DNA of 21,052 nucleotides from a virus. Positions 7,213-14,327 of the stretch are shown piece by piece. The position numbers and the translations under genes are program-made. The notes under the pieces were generated by a model. The model worked only from the letters and a program-made list of their open reading frames with translations. It made no database searches and was not told where the DNA came from. Where the stretch lies: IMG/VR virus record IMGVR_UViG_3300032342_000087, positions 1 to 21,052 of that record, one strand, 5' to 3'. Positions within the stretch are counted from its first letter, which is position 1, and every line of letters starts with the position of its first letter.

Positions 7213-8371
7213 CGACCTGAAGACCGAAGAGACGGCAGACTTCGACACCGAGATGGTGCCGCTGGTCGAGCGCGCCGTGCGCCAGGACAACACCATCGAC
7301 CTGAAGCTCATCGCCCCCGGCTGGGGATCGAGCGGCTACTACAGCGCCGAGCTCCTGCGCGAGGACGGCCCCAAGGCGTGGGCACCGGGCACCCATATGT
7401 ACCTCGACCACCCGACCGAGAGCGAGTCCAAGGAGCGCCCCGAGCGCAGCGTCAAGGATCTCGCCGGCGTCATCGTCAGCGTGCCCGAGTTCCGCGAGAA
7501 GGGCGCCGCCGGCCCCGGCCTCTACGCCAAGGCCAGCGTCCTGCCGCCCTACAAGGATGTCATCGAGGCGCTCGCGCCGCACATCGGCGTCTCCATCCGC
7601 GCGCACGGCTCGTTCTCGCCGGGTGAAGCGGAGGGCCGCGAGGGCCGCATCATCAACCACATCGCCAAGGGCGAGAGCGTCGACTTTGTCACCAAGCCCG
7701 GTGCCGGCGGCAAGGTGCTCGCCCTCATGGAGAGCCTGCGCCAGAAGGGCTCTCAGGATGTGCCAACATCCAACGTGATGAACAGCAACTTCGTACAGGT
7801 CGAGGGAAGCTCGGCTCTCCCGACGATCACGACAACCACCACGGCCGCCAGTGGGACGTTCTACATCCCGGCCGGCGGCACCGTGTCCGAAGGACAGACC
7901 CAGGAGGAACGCGATATGGAGCTCAAAGAAGCTCAGGAGCAGATCACCACGCTCCAGACCGAACTCGAAGAGTCCAAGGAGACGACCACCGAGGCCACCA
8001 TCCGCGCCGACCGCGCCGAAGGTGCTCTCGCCATCCTCGAGGCGCAGCGTGAAGCCGCCAGCCTGATGGAGAACGTCAGCCTGCCGGCCGCGGCGAAGCA
8101 GCGCATCACCGCCAAGGTCACCATCAATCCCAAGCGTGCCGAGGACGGCACCCTCGACAAGGACGCCCTCAAGGAGGCCGTCGAGGTCGAGAAGAAGATC
8201 GAAGCCGACTACATCGAGTCCATCGTCGGCGCCGGCAAGGTCACCGATCAGGGCAGCAAAAGCGGCGAGCCCGTGGACGACACCAAGGTCAAGGAAAGTC
8301 TCGGTCACGGCTTGGGCAAGTTCTTCGGCCTGAGTGACGAGGCCGCGAAGCGCGCCGTTGACGGCCGCTAG
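7199..8371 (+). CDS. Capsid maturation protease fused to scaffold
   Basis: The full product is 390 residues. Residues about 30-185 form the protease domain with landmarks LKLIAPGWGSSGYYSAELL (35-53), GTHMYLDHPT (64-73), SVKDLAGVI (84-92) and HIGVSIRAHGSF (128-139). By comparison with phage prohead proteases, His71 and Ser132 are the best candidates for catalytic residues; this is inference. A Thr/Gly-rich linker covers about 186-235. Residues 240-390 are charged and helical with a likely coiled coil at 240-290, as in scaffolds. The protease cuts scaffold and itself in the procapsid so DNA can enter. AAGGAG at 7187-7192 lies six bases before ATG 7199, favouring it over an in-frame TTG at 7175. 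An internal start for free scaffold is listed separately. Confidence 0.85.
   Translation: MPTDDDLKTEETADFDTEMVPLVERAVRQDNTIDLKLIAPGWGSSGYYSAELLREDGPKAWAPGTHMYLDHPTESESKERPERSVKDLAGVIVSVPEFREKGAAGPGLYAKASVLPPYKDVIEALAPHIGVSIRAHGSFSPGEAEGREGRIINHIAKGESVDFVTKPGAGGKVLALMESLRQKGSQDVPTSNVMNSNFVQVEGSSALPTITTTTTAASGTFYIPAGGTVSEGQTQEERDMELKEAQEQITTLQTELEESKETTTEATIRADRAEGALAILEAQREAASLMENVSLPAAAKQRITAKVTINPKRAEDGTLDKDALKEAVEVEKKIEADYIESIVGAGKVTDQGSKSGEPVDDTKVKESLGHGLGKFFGLSDEAAKRAVDGR
7902..7907 (+). promoter_or_regulatory. Internal Shine-Dalgarno site for the scaffold start
   Basis: AGGAGG lies inside the protease-scaffold gene, eight bases before the in-frame ATG at 7916. It is as strong as the site of the major capsid gene, and it lies exactly where the linker ends and the coiled coil begins. 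Confidence 0.7.
7916..8371 (+). CDS. Internally initiated scaffold protein
   Basis: This in-frame internal product is 151 residues and equals residues 240-390 of the protease-scaffold fusion. The start codon follows an AGGAGG at ideal spacing. The protein begins with a heptad-like, charged helix (MELKEAQEQITTLQTELEES) and ends in a charged region with a Lys/Arg-containing tail (EAAKRAVDGR). Phage lambda makes Nu3 from inside C, and other phages make scaffold from inside the protease gene, so the logic is established. Many scaffold copies and few protease copies are needed per procapsid, which internal initiation would provide. That the site is used here is inference from sequence. Confidence 0.7.
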   Translation: MELKEAQEQITTLQTELEESKETTTEATIRADRAEGALAILEAQREAASLMENVSLPAAAKQRITAKVTINPKRAEDGTLDKDALKEAVEVEKKIEADYIESIVGAGKVTDQGSKSGEPVDDTKVKESLGHGLGKFFGLSDEAAKRAVDGR

Positions 8372-8384
8372 GAGGTAAAGAGAC

Positions 8385-8741
8385 ATGCCGACCAACGAAG
8401 TCTACAAAGACGCGGTCAACATCCCGCTCGTCGTGGGGGCCAGCGTGGCCGCCCGCAACCCGGTCCTCGTGGGCAAGATCCCCGGCGTCACCCAGACGGC
8501 CACGGGTGCCTCGGGCACCACGACCGCCACCGTTGCCACCGAGGGCATGTACCGCTGCTCGGTCACCGCCAACGATGGCAGCGCCACCACGGTGGCCCAG
8601 GGCGACATCCTGTACTTCTCGGGCACCAACGCCTCGCCGACGCTCAACAAGAACACCGGCGGCACCCGCTGGGGATACGCCGCCGAGGCGATCTCCGCGA
8701 GCGGTGCCCAGCAGACCATCAAAGTCATCGTCGGATACTGA
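8385..8741 (+). CDS. Head decoration protein, DUF2190-like
   Basis: The protein has 118 residues. It opens with IPLVVGASVAARNPVLVGKI (13-32), continues through GMYRCSV (54-60) and VAQGDILYFSG (70-80), and ends TIKVIVGY. This short beta-barrel pattern (an early 'V..G..V..G.PV..G' region, a 'G.Y..', a '.GD.LYF' strand and a final I-V strand) matches DUF2190-type capsid decoration proteins, which lie between protease/scaffold and capsid genes in many phages. GGAGG at 8371-8375 lies nine bases before ATG 8385. It probably sits on the outer capsid surface and stabilises it. The next gene encodes an enlarged paralogue. Confidence 0.75.
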   Translation: MPTNEVYKDAVNIPLVVGASVAARNPVLVGKIPGVTQTATGASGTTTATVATEGMYRCSVTANDGSATTVAQGDILYFSGTNASPTLNKNTGGTRWGYAAEAISASGAQQTIKVIVGY

Positions 8742-8757
8742 GGGTGGTGACTGACTG

Positions 8758-9999
8758 ATGGCGACGAACGAACAGTACAAGAAGGCGTGGATCGTCCCAC
8801 TGACCGTGGGAGCAAGCGTCGCCGCGCGTACCCCGATGTGCGTCGGCAAGTTGGCCGGCGTCACCCTGACCCCGACCGGCTCCAGCGGCACCCAGGTCGC
8901 CTCGTTCCTGCGCCACGGCGTCGTGAACGTGCCCGTGGTCAGCGACTGCGACGCCGTGACCCTGGCTCTGGCCTCGGTCACCAACACGCAGACGCTCATC
9001 ATCAACGGCTTCACCTACACGGCGACCACGGCGACGACCACATGGTCGACGCGCAACTACTCGATCGCCGGCACCGACGCCCAGGACGCCGGCCTGCTCC
9101 TGAAGGCCATCAACGGCGGCCCCTACGTCACTCTGGCCGGCGCAGCCGCGGCCGACTGGGTCAGGGTGAACGGTCTGACCTTCACCGCGCACACCAGCAC
9201 CACCACGGCGGCCAACCGTGAGTTCTCCATCGCGGGCACCGACACGCAGGACGCCACCGAACTCGTGACCGTGCTGAACGACGCCACCTACGGCATCGCT
9301 CCGTACGTCGCCACGCAGAGCTCCGCGGGCGAGGTCATCATCCAGCCCCCGACAGGCTACCCCTGCGCGGCCTACCCGGCAGCGGTCGTCACCTCGAGCA
9401 ACGGCACCCGGCTGGCAGTCGCCACGCTGGCGCCGCTGAAGGACTGCATCGCCACGCTCGCGACCGCGACCATCACGGTCAAGTCGAGCGAGGTCATCAG
9501 CGCAGTCACCGGCACGGCCTCTGGCGCGACGGTCACGGTCAACCACGCGGTCACAAGCACGAAACCCGTGTTCCAGGGTGACAGCGTCTACTGGACGACC
9601 CCGAGCACGCTCAACTGCAAGGCTGAGACGGGCACCGCCTTCTACGGTCGCGTGACCGAAGCCGGCGGCGTTCAGGACCGCAAGATCACCCTCGCCTCGG
9701 TGACCAACAGCCAGACCGTGGTCATCAACGGCATCGTGTTCACGGCGCACACCAACACCACGACGATGAGCACGAAGACCTTCAGCATCAGCGGCGACGA
9801 CACCGCGGACGCTGCCGAGCTCGCTTCCATCATCAACAGCCCCATCTACGGTCTGAGCGGCTTCACCGCGACGGCCGCGGTCGGGGTCATCACCCTGGCC
9901 TACAACGGCGACATCGTCGTGACAGGCACAGCTCGTACCGCCGGCACCCTCACGGTCGCCCCTGGTACGCGCACCATCAAGGTCAAGATCGGCTACTGA
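8758..9999 (+). CDS. Enlarged decoration paralogue with inserted display modules
   Basis: The protein has 413 residues. Residues 1-62 align with the preceding decoration protein (IVPLTVGASVAARTPMCVGK against IPLVVGASVAARNPVLVGKI). Residues about 247-304 continue that fold (VFQGDSVYWT against VAQGDILYFS), and the end IKVKIGY matches IKVIVGY. Extra sequence is inserted at two points: about 66-245 and about 305-397. These hold three related modules (about 66-125, 131-196, 308-380) with the pattern V-x-I/V-NG-x-x-F/Y-TA, then F/Y-SI-x-G-x-D-x-x-DA, then IN or LN. Similar beta-rich modules occur in other phage structural proteins. The likely role is a capsid-surface spike that displays adhesive domains. 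The ribosome site before ATG 8758 is poor (GAGGGTGGTGA), so expression may depend on coupling. Confidence 0.72.
   Translation: MATNEQYKKAWIVPLTVGASVAARTPMCVGKLAGVTLTPTGSSGTQVASFLRHGVVNVPVVSDCDAVTLALASVTNTQTLIINGFTYTATTATTTWSTRNYSIAGTDAQDAGLLLKAINGGPYVTLAGAAAADWVRVNGLTFTAHTSTTTAANREFSIAGTDTQDATELVTVLNDATYGIAPYVATQSSAGEVIIQPPTGYPCAAYPAAVVTSSNGTRLAVATLAPLKDCIATLATATITVKSSEVISAVTGTASGATVTVNHAVTSTKPVFQGDSVYWTTPSTLNCKAETGTAFYGRVTEAGGVQDRKITLASVTNSQTVVINGIVFTAHTNTTTMSTKTFSISGDDTADAAELASIINSPIYGLSGFTATAAVGVITLAYNGDIVVTGTARTAGTLTVAPGTRTIKVKIGY
8953..9132 (+). repeat. Display module 1 (coding repeat)
   Basis: This encodes about residues 66-125 of the enlarged decoration protein, with LASVTNTQTLIINGFTYTAT and YSIAGTDAQDA as landmarks. 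It is related to the modules at 9148 and 9679. Confidence 0.6.
9148..9345 (+). repeat. Display module 2 (coding repeat)
   Basis: This encodes about residues 131-196, with WVRVNGLTFTAHTSTTT and FSIAGTDTQDATEL as landmarks. It lacks the ALASVTN lead-in shared by modules 1 and 3. Confidence 0.6.
9679..9948 (+). repeat. Display module 3 (coding repeat)
   Basis: This encodes about residues 308-397, with TLASVTNSQTVVINGIVFTA and FSISGDDTADAAEL as landmarks. It lies in a different loop of the decoration fold from modules 1 and 2. Confidence 0.6.
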
Positions 10000-10016
10000 G
10001 CCGACAGGAGGAACAC

Positions 10017-11201
10017 ATGCCCGACGAGATCATCACCAAGATCGAAGAGACGAAAGATGAGGCGAGCACCGACGCCGACCTCATGAGCGTCCTCGGTCGT
10101 GAGAGCGGCTTCGCGAAGAAGCGCTACTCCAAGGAGGTCGTCAACACCTTCATGGAGACGCTGAACCGCGCCGCCGAAGGCAGCAACTTCGCCTACTACC
10201 AGTTGAAGGAGGCGATGGTCACCGCCGACTTCGCCTACCTGTTCGGTGACGTGCTCGACCGCAGCCTCATGGCCGCGTGGGGCACGACCATGCCGTCCTG
10301 GCGCAGCTACATCCAGACCGGCACGGTGCGCGACTTCCGTCAGGCCAAGATGCTCGGCATCGAGGGCATGGGAGCCGTGCTCGACAGCGTCGGGGAGCGC
10401 GCTGAGTACCCCGAGCGTGGACCGAGCGAAGAGACGCCGATCACGCGCCAGGTGAGCAAGTACGGCGCCCGCTTCGGCATCTCGTTCGAGGCCATGATCA
10501 ACGACGACCTCGGCGCCCTGCGCGACCTCCCCAACCGTCTGGTCGAGGCCGCCCGCCGCACCGAGGCTCTCGCGGCCAGCAAGATGTACGTAGGGACGGC
10601 CGGTTTCAACACGGCCATGTACAACGACGCCACCTATGACAACATCGTGAACACCCACGCGGGTGCCGCGAGCAACAACCCCGTCCTCTCACTGGCGAAC
10701 CTCGCCCAGGGGTTCCTGGTGCTCGGCAGCCACAAGGACATCGACGGGTTCCCGATCGTCATGGACGCCGTCACCCTCGTGGTGCCGCCGGCCCTGCGGA
10801 TCACCGCCAACAACATCCTCAACGCGACTGAGATCATGGTCGCCTCGGGTGGCGGCGCCTACAACGCCGCCGACCAGATCCGCGTCGCCAACTGGATGCG
10901 GAACAACCTGACCGTCGAGGTCGATCCCTACATCTCGATGACGGCCACCAGCAACGCCTCGACGTGCTGGTTCCTGTTCGCCTCCAAGGGTGCGCCGCGC
11001 ACCGCAGTCCAGATGGACTACCTGAGCGGCCACGAGAGCCCCGAGCTGTTCGTGAAGACCCCCAACGCCTCGCGCGTCGGCGGCGGCACCGTTCCTGAGT
11101 CGTTCGAGAACGACAGCCAGGAGTTCAAGTGCCGTCACGTCTTCGGGCTCACCCAGATCGCCCCGTGGGCGACCGTGGCGTCGAACGGCTCTGGCGCCTG
11201 A
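10017..11201 (+). CDS. Major capsid protein, HK97 fold
   Basis: The protein has 394 residues, a usual size for an HK97-fold capsid protein that lacks a large cleaved N-terminal domain. AGGAGG at 10006-10011 lies five bases before ATG 10017 and is among the best ribosome sites in the window, which fits high expression. Recognisable parts are an N-terminal helix region, FRQAKMLGIEGMGAVLDSV near 103-121, an E-loop-like segment (PERGPSEETPITRQVSKYG, about 127-145), FGISFEAMINDDLGALRDLP near 147-166, and a C-terminal domain with VPPALRITANNIL and RHVFGLTQIAPWA. The position after protease, scaffold and decoration genes and before connector genes is standard. It resembles Mu gpT-type capsid proteins more than lambda gpE, but that finer placement is uncertain. 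Confidence 0.88.
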   Translation: MPDEIITKIEETKDEASTDADLMSVLGRESGFAKKRYSKEVVNTFMETLNRAAEGSNFAYYQLKEAMVTADFAYLFGDVLDRSLMAAWGTTMPSWRSYIQTGTVRDFRQAKMLGIEGMGAVLDSVGERAEYPERGPSEETPITRQVSKYGARFGISFEAMINDDLGALRDLPNRLVEAARRTEALAASKMYVGTAGFNTAMYNDATYDNIVNTHAGAASNNPVLSLANLAQGFLVLGSHKDIDGFPIVMDAVTLVVPPALRITANNILNATEIMVASGGGAYNAADQIRVANWMRNNLTVEVDPYISMTATSNASTCWFLFASKGAPRTAVQMDYLSGHESPELFVKTPNASRVGGGTVPESFENDSQEFKCRHVFGLTQIAPWATVASNGSGA

Positions 11202-11206
11202 CAGTC

Positions 11207-11461
11207 ATGAGGCATCCGCATGACATCCCTCCTAGAGACGATACGGACGAACTCCTTATCGCCATCTTCGACATGCTTGTGGAGATCCGCGATGCACTGG
11301 CTCCGACGCTCCTCGTAACGTCGGAGTTGGTGTCACCGGAGATGCCGAAAGGCGCGGAGGCGGCAGATGAGACGCCAGCCTCCGCGCCGCAGGCATCCGT
11401 CAAGGCTCCCGCCAAGCGTAAGCCGGCAGCCAAGAAGCCGGCGAGGAAGAAGCCAGCATGA
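11207..11461 (+). CDS. Small protein with a Lys/Ala/Pro-rich basic tail
   Basis: The protein has 84 residues from ATG 11207. Residues 11-35 form an acidic amphipathic helix (DDTDELLIAIFDMLVEIRDA), followed by a Pro/Ala spacer and a basic tail at 66-84 (VKAPAKRKPAAKKPARKKPA), which resembles histone H1-like tails. An in-frame ATG at 11129 would overlap the capsid gene by 73 bases and is less likely. No good ribosome site precedes ATG 11207, so coupling to the capsid stop five bases upstream is likely. The end overlaps the next start as ATGA. I recognise no family. The helix could oligomerise or bind capsid while the tail binds DNA; this is inference. Confidence 0.65.
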   Translation: MRHPHDIPPRDDTDELLIAIFDMLVEIRDALAPTLLVTSELVSPEMPKGAEAADETPASAPQASVKAPAKRKPAAKKPARKKPA

Positions 11462-11844
11462 CCTGGAGCTACGACCCCAGCACTGACATCGGCAAGGTGC
11501 GGCTGCTCGTGTCCGACACCGATCCCTCACGCCGCGTCATGGACGACGAGGACTACCAAGCCTTCCTCGACATGGCCGGAGGCTCCGTCACCCTCGCTGC
11601 CGCGAAAGCTCTTGAGACGATCGCGGTCAACGAGGTGCTGTGCTTGCGCGTCGTGAACCTCATGGGCGCCATCGTCACCGACGCCGCCTCGGCGGCCAAG
11701 CAGCTACTGGCTCAGGCCAAGACGCTGCGGGCCGAGTCCGCGGAGCTCGGTGACGGTGGCGTCGGGTTCCTCTCCATCGAGATGGTCAACGGGCCTGAGA
11801 TGCGTGAGGAGAAGTTCTGGAAGGTGACGGAGGCCGAAGGCTGA
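11458..11844 (+). CDS. Head-tail connector adaptor, HK97 gp6/SPP1 gp15-like
   Basis: The protein has 128 residues. It starts MTWSYDPSTDIGKVRLLVSD, the usual opening of this adaptor family (a Trp-Tyr-Asp-Pro start, then V-R-L-L-V-x-D-T-D), followed by a D-E-D-Y helix start at about 30-33 and a long Ala-rich helical middle. These proteins form a 12-13-mer ring below the portal. The ATGA overlap with the upstream gene and TGATG with the downstream one place it in a coupled connector series. Family assignment is from pattern and position. Confidence 0.75.
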   Translation: MTWSYDPSTDIGKVRLLVSDTDPSRRVMDDEDYQAFLDMAGGSVTLAAAKALETIAVNEVLCLRVVNLMGAIVTDAASAAKQLLAQAKTLRAESAELGDGGVGFLSIEMVNGPEMREEKFWKVTEAEG

Positions 11845-12242
11845 TGATCCGCGCGGCGACAGCCGGCGGTCCCAGCATGGCTGGCCTCCTCGCCGGGTTC
11901 TTTACATCAGAAGTCACCATCGTGCGCGCGACCGCGCTCGCGAACGAGTACGGCGAACCCATCAACACCTGGGCCGTGGTCCCTGACCTCATCGGGTTGC
12001 CGGCGCTCGTGGCCGGCGGCGACGTGTCGATCAGGATGAAGCGTCAGGAGATGCGGACCAGCCAGCAGGTATACGAGATGGAGTACCGCAGGGTGCTCCT
12101 GAACGGCTCCTACGACGACATCCAGCACGAGGATCGCGCCCAGTTCGCTGATCGCGACTGGGCCATCGTCTCCATCACGCAGGACGTGACCAGCACCTTC
12201 ACCGAGCTCCTCTGCGAGTCGCTCGAGCCTGGGAACGTCTGA
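11844..12242 (+). CDS. Head closure/stopper protein, SPP1 gp16-like
   Basis: The protein has 132 residues. After a short leader there are beta strands (VTIVRATALANEYGEPINTW), a middle with a Met/Arg/Gln-rich strand, and an RAQFADRDWAIVSITQDVTS segment near 97-116, which fits the small beta-barrel of head-tail stopper proteins ('D...DRDW.I..I'). Such proteins plug the filled head and form the tail docking face. The start at 11844 overlaps the previous stop as TGATG. An internal ATG at 11877 lacks a better ribosome site. The order adaptor, stopper, gp10-like, DUF3168 supports the call more than the sequence alone does. Confidence 0.65.
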   Translation: MIRAATAGGPSMAGLLAGFFTSEVTIVRATALANEYGEPINTWAVVPDLIGLPALVAGGDVSIRMKRQEMRTSQQVYEMEYRRVLLNGSYDDIQHEDRAQFADRDWAIVSITQDVTSTFTELLCESLEPGNV

Positions 12243-12724
12243 TGATGAGCGCCACCGTCATCGGAGACGAGGCGCTGGCGGCCAAGTTCACCGCCGCTGC
12301 TGTCCAACTGCAAGCAGAGAGAAAGACCTGGCTGCCCGAGGTCGCTGAGATGGTCGAGACAGCCATCGAGGGCAACATCGCCAGACAGGGACTCATCGAC
12401 ACCGGCGACCTCATCGACAGCGGTCGCATCTTCTACCAGACCGCCAATGGCATCAGTGTCGGTTTCGGCAACATGCTCGGCTACGCTGCGGCGCTGGAGT
12501 TCGGTTCCCATCCGCACTGGATTGACGCAGGAGCAGGCTGGTGGAGCAGTGCCAGCAACCTGTACTTCCAACTGCCGAGCGGAAAGTACTTCTACGGGCC
12601 GAGGGTCTGGCATCCTGGCAACCAGCCCTACAAGTTCATCAATCGCGGCGCGATGGAGGCGTTCTACCCCATCTGCCTGTTCTTCATGGCGAAGCTCCGC
12701 GGCATCTTTGGAGGCTCCCTATGA
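12242..12724 (+). CDS. HK97 gp10-like tail completion protein
   Basis: The protein has 160 residues. Residues 5-50 are helical (GDEALAAKFTAAAVQLQAER). Then comes QGLIDTGDLIDSGRIFYQ near 49-66, the 'TG.L..S' pattern of gp10-like proteins, then a VGFGNMLGYAAALEFGSHPH segment near 73-92 matching the family's 'Y....EFG'. The C-terminal part is aromatic and ends with a helix. In HK97-like phages this protein acts at the head-tail junction during tail completion. It starts at the TGATG overlap with the stopper gene and ends in an ATGA overlap with the terminator gene. Confidence 0.75.
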   Translation: MMSATVIGDEALAAKFTAAAVQLQAERKTWLPEVAEMVETAIEGNIARQGLIDTGDLIDSGRIFYQTANGISVGFGNMLGYAAALEFGSHPHWIDAGAGWWSSASNLYFQLPSGKYFYGPRVWHPGNQPYKFINRGAMEAFYPICLFFMAKLRGIFGGSL

Positions 12725-13089
12725 GCTTCCAGTCAGACCTCTACTCAGCCATCACCGCGCACGCCGGCCTGACGGCTCTCATCGGGACGCGCCTGTACCC
12801 GAACGACGCGGCGCAGAATGCCACCCTGCCCTACATCGTCTACTACGAGTTCGCTACGCCGCGCGAGCAACTCATGTCGTGCGACATCGGAATCTCCAAG
12901 CCTCGCATCCAGTACAGCGTCTACGGCGAGTCCTATGCCGACGCGCTGGCCGTCGCAGACGCTCTGCGCGCGGCTCTGGACGCGACCAGCTACATGGTCA
13001 TCTTTGAGGATGAGCGCGGCAACAGCGACATGACCACCGGCCTTCACCGGCGTGACATCGACGTGAGGATCCCGCATGTCGGAGTCTGA
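12721..13089 (+). CDS. Tail terminator/completion protein, DUF3168-like
   Basis: The protein is 122 residues from ATG 12721, which overlaps the previous stop as ATGA and has GGAGG about seven bases upstream. The opening SFQSDLYSAITAHAGLTALI, then RLYPNDAAQNATLPYIVYYE near 24-43 and IQYSVYGESYADALAVADAL near 63-82, match DUF3168 (the lambda gpU-like terminator fold). These proteins form a hexamer that stops tail tube growth and joins the head. Longer in-frame starts upstream would run through the gp10-like gene and are rejected. Confidence 0.8.
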   Translation: MSFQSDLYSAITAHAGLTALIGTRLYPNDAAQNATLPYIVYYEFATPREQLMSCDIGISKPRIQYSVYGESYADALAVADALRAALDATSYMVIFEDERGNSDMTTGLHRRDIDVRIPHVGV

Positions 13090-13339
13090 CGTGAAGATCG
13101 AGCTCTCCGCATCCAACGCGCAGTTGGTGTCATCGCTGATCACTGCACGCGCGGCTCTGGACGCTGCTCTTCTCATGCTGACCCAGGAGTCGCTGCCCAA
13201 GCCGCCGGCGGCCCCGGTCCCAGCCACGGCGGCCGGCAGCGGCGTTGAATGCAAACACGAGAACCGCAAGGACGTGCGGACCTTCGGCTCTGCGGAGCAC
13301 TGGATCTGCCCAGACTGCGGATACGAGTACAGGAGGTAG
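13076..13339 (+). CDS. Small zinc-ribbon protein
   Basis: The protein has 87 residues. Residues 5-38 look helical. A Pro/Ala-rich hinge covers 40-55. The C-terminus holds Cys59-x-His61 and Cys78-x-x-Cys81 (CKHENRK, then ICPDCGYEYRR), with His75 as another possible ligand, so one zinc could be bound. It overlaps the terminator gene by 14 bases, with GAGGA about nine bases before ATG 13076. I know no standard structural protein of this kind at this place. It might be a small regulator or an assembly factor; function unknown. Confidence 0.65.
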   Translation: MSESDVKIELSASNAQLVSSLITARAALDAALLMLTQESLPKPPAAPVPATAAGSGVECKHENRKDVRTFGSAEHWICPDCGYEYRR

Positions 13340-13342
13340 CAG

Positions 13343-13543
13343 ATGCCGAAATCGTATCGGGCGCTCGTCGGGTTCAGTTGTCCTGCGGACCCCGAGTCCC
13401 TGAAGAAGTGGAAGGCCGGCAAGAAGGATCAGGCCAAGCTCATGGTCGTCAAGAAGGGTGACAAGGTCGAGCCCTTCAACGAAGACATCCTCAAGTCCTG
13501 GCTCGCCAATGACGCGGTCGAGGAGGTGAAGTCGAATGGCTAA
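13343..13543 (+). CDS. Small conserved-type phage protein before the tail tube gene
   Basis: The protein has 66 residues: a strand (YRALVGFSC), a Lys-rich middle (KKWKAGKKDQAKLMVVKKGD), then EDILKSWLANDAVEEV. Short proteins with this layout ('Y..LVGF', a basic middle, 'W.....A.EE') are found next to tail or head completion genes in many siphoviruses. AGGAGG overlaps the previous stop and lies nine bases before ATG 13343. The end overlaps the tail tube gene by eight bases. The function is not known. Confidence 0.65.
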   Translation: MPKSYRALVGFSCPADPESLKKWKAGKKDQAKLMVVKKGDKVEPFNEDILKSWLANDAVEEVKSNG

Positions 13544-14312
13544 GTACTCGTCCAAGGACGTGGGCTTCATGCTGCTCGGCTCCTACTCCGTCCTTGCCGC
13601 CGTCAGCAGCATCGAGGACACCGTCACCCTCAAGCTCAACGAGACGTACGCCCTCGGGGAGGACGACGAGTCCTTCTGGTCGGGCGGCGCCAAGCAGACG
13701 GAGATCGTGCAGGAAGGCTGGTACGACGACGCGGTCGGCAACCTGCACCAGGCCATGACCGACCTCTCGACCGTGGCCCTGCCGATGACCATCGCGCCGT
13801 TCGGTAACGCCATCAACGTGGTCCCGACGAGCGGCACCGAGATCGACATCTACCAGAGCGTCCAGCGGGTCGGCTACACCGTCCAGTTGGCGACCAGCGA
13901 GGTCACCAAGGCGCAGGCCCGCTACGGCATCTGGTATGGCAAGAAGCGCGGCAAGTTGGCCGCTCCGCTGGCGACCAAGTCGGCCGCCGCCAACACCGAC
14001 GCCGACGACGCGCTTGTGTCGGCCGCGCAGCCGGCGGGCACCAACGGCGGCGCGATGGTGCTGCACATCACCGCCCTCACGGGCACACCGACCAACGTCA
14101 CCATCACCCTGCGCCACAGCGTCGATGGCACCACCTACACCGACAAGACCGCCTTCAGCGCCTTCACGCCGGCCAACGTCCTCGCGGGCGTGGCGTCCGA
14201 GTACAAGGTGCTCTCGGGCCAGATCAACAAGTGGGTATCGGCCGCCTGGGCCTACACAGGCGGGACCGGCCCGACAGTGACCTTCGCGGTCGGCGTGTAC
14301 GTCGCCCCATAA
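13536..14312 (+). CDS. Major tail tube protein with C-terminal beta domain
   Basis: The protein has 258 residues. Residues 1-140 match the tail tube type: MAKYSSKDVGFMLLGSYSVL, a 'LGEDDESFW' segment near 42-50, IVQEGWYDDAVGNLHQAM near 57-74, and KAQARYGIWYG near 126-136. Residues about 165-258 form a second, Thr-rich beta domain (VTITLRHSVDGTTYTDKT, then KWVSAAWAYTGG), as is common for surface-exposed tail tube extensions. AGGAGG at 13521-13526 lies nine bases before ATG 13536. A paralogue without the extension follows at once. Which copy forms the bulk of the tube is not settled by the sequence. Confidence 0.78.
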   Translation: MAKYSSKDVGFMLLGSYSVLAAVSSIEDTVTLKLNETYALGEDDESFWSGGAKQTEIVQEGWYDDAVGNLHQAMTDLSTVALPMTIAPFGNAINVVPTSGTEIDIYQSVQRVGYTVQLATSEVTKAQARYGIWYGKKRGKLAAPLATKSAAANTDADDALVSAAQPAGTNGGAMVLHITALTGTPTNVTITLRHSVDGTTYTDKTAFSAFTPANVLAGVASEYKVLSGQINKWVSAAWAYTGGTGPTVTFAVGVYVAP

Positions 14313-14327
14313 CTCAAGGAGAACAGC

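Noticed and set aside
5728-7311. A 527-codon open frame on the - strand
   Set aside because: It runs antisense to three well-supported genes, has no family-like motifs, and is explained by GC-rich codon bias on the + strand.
3841-9948. Diversity-generating retroelement target (variable repeats in surface proteins)
   Set aside because: No reverse transcriptase and no template/variable repeat pair with adenine-directed changes were seen in the window.
12447-13007. A 186-codon + strand frame across the gp10-like and terminator genes
   Set aside because: It overlaps two well-supported genes in another frame and is Arg/Ser/Ala-rich without motifs.
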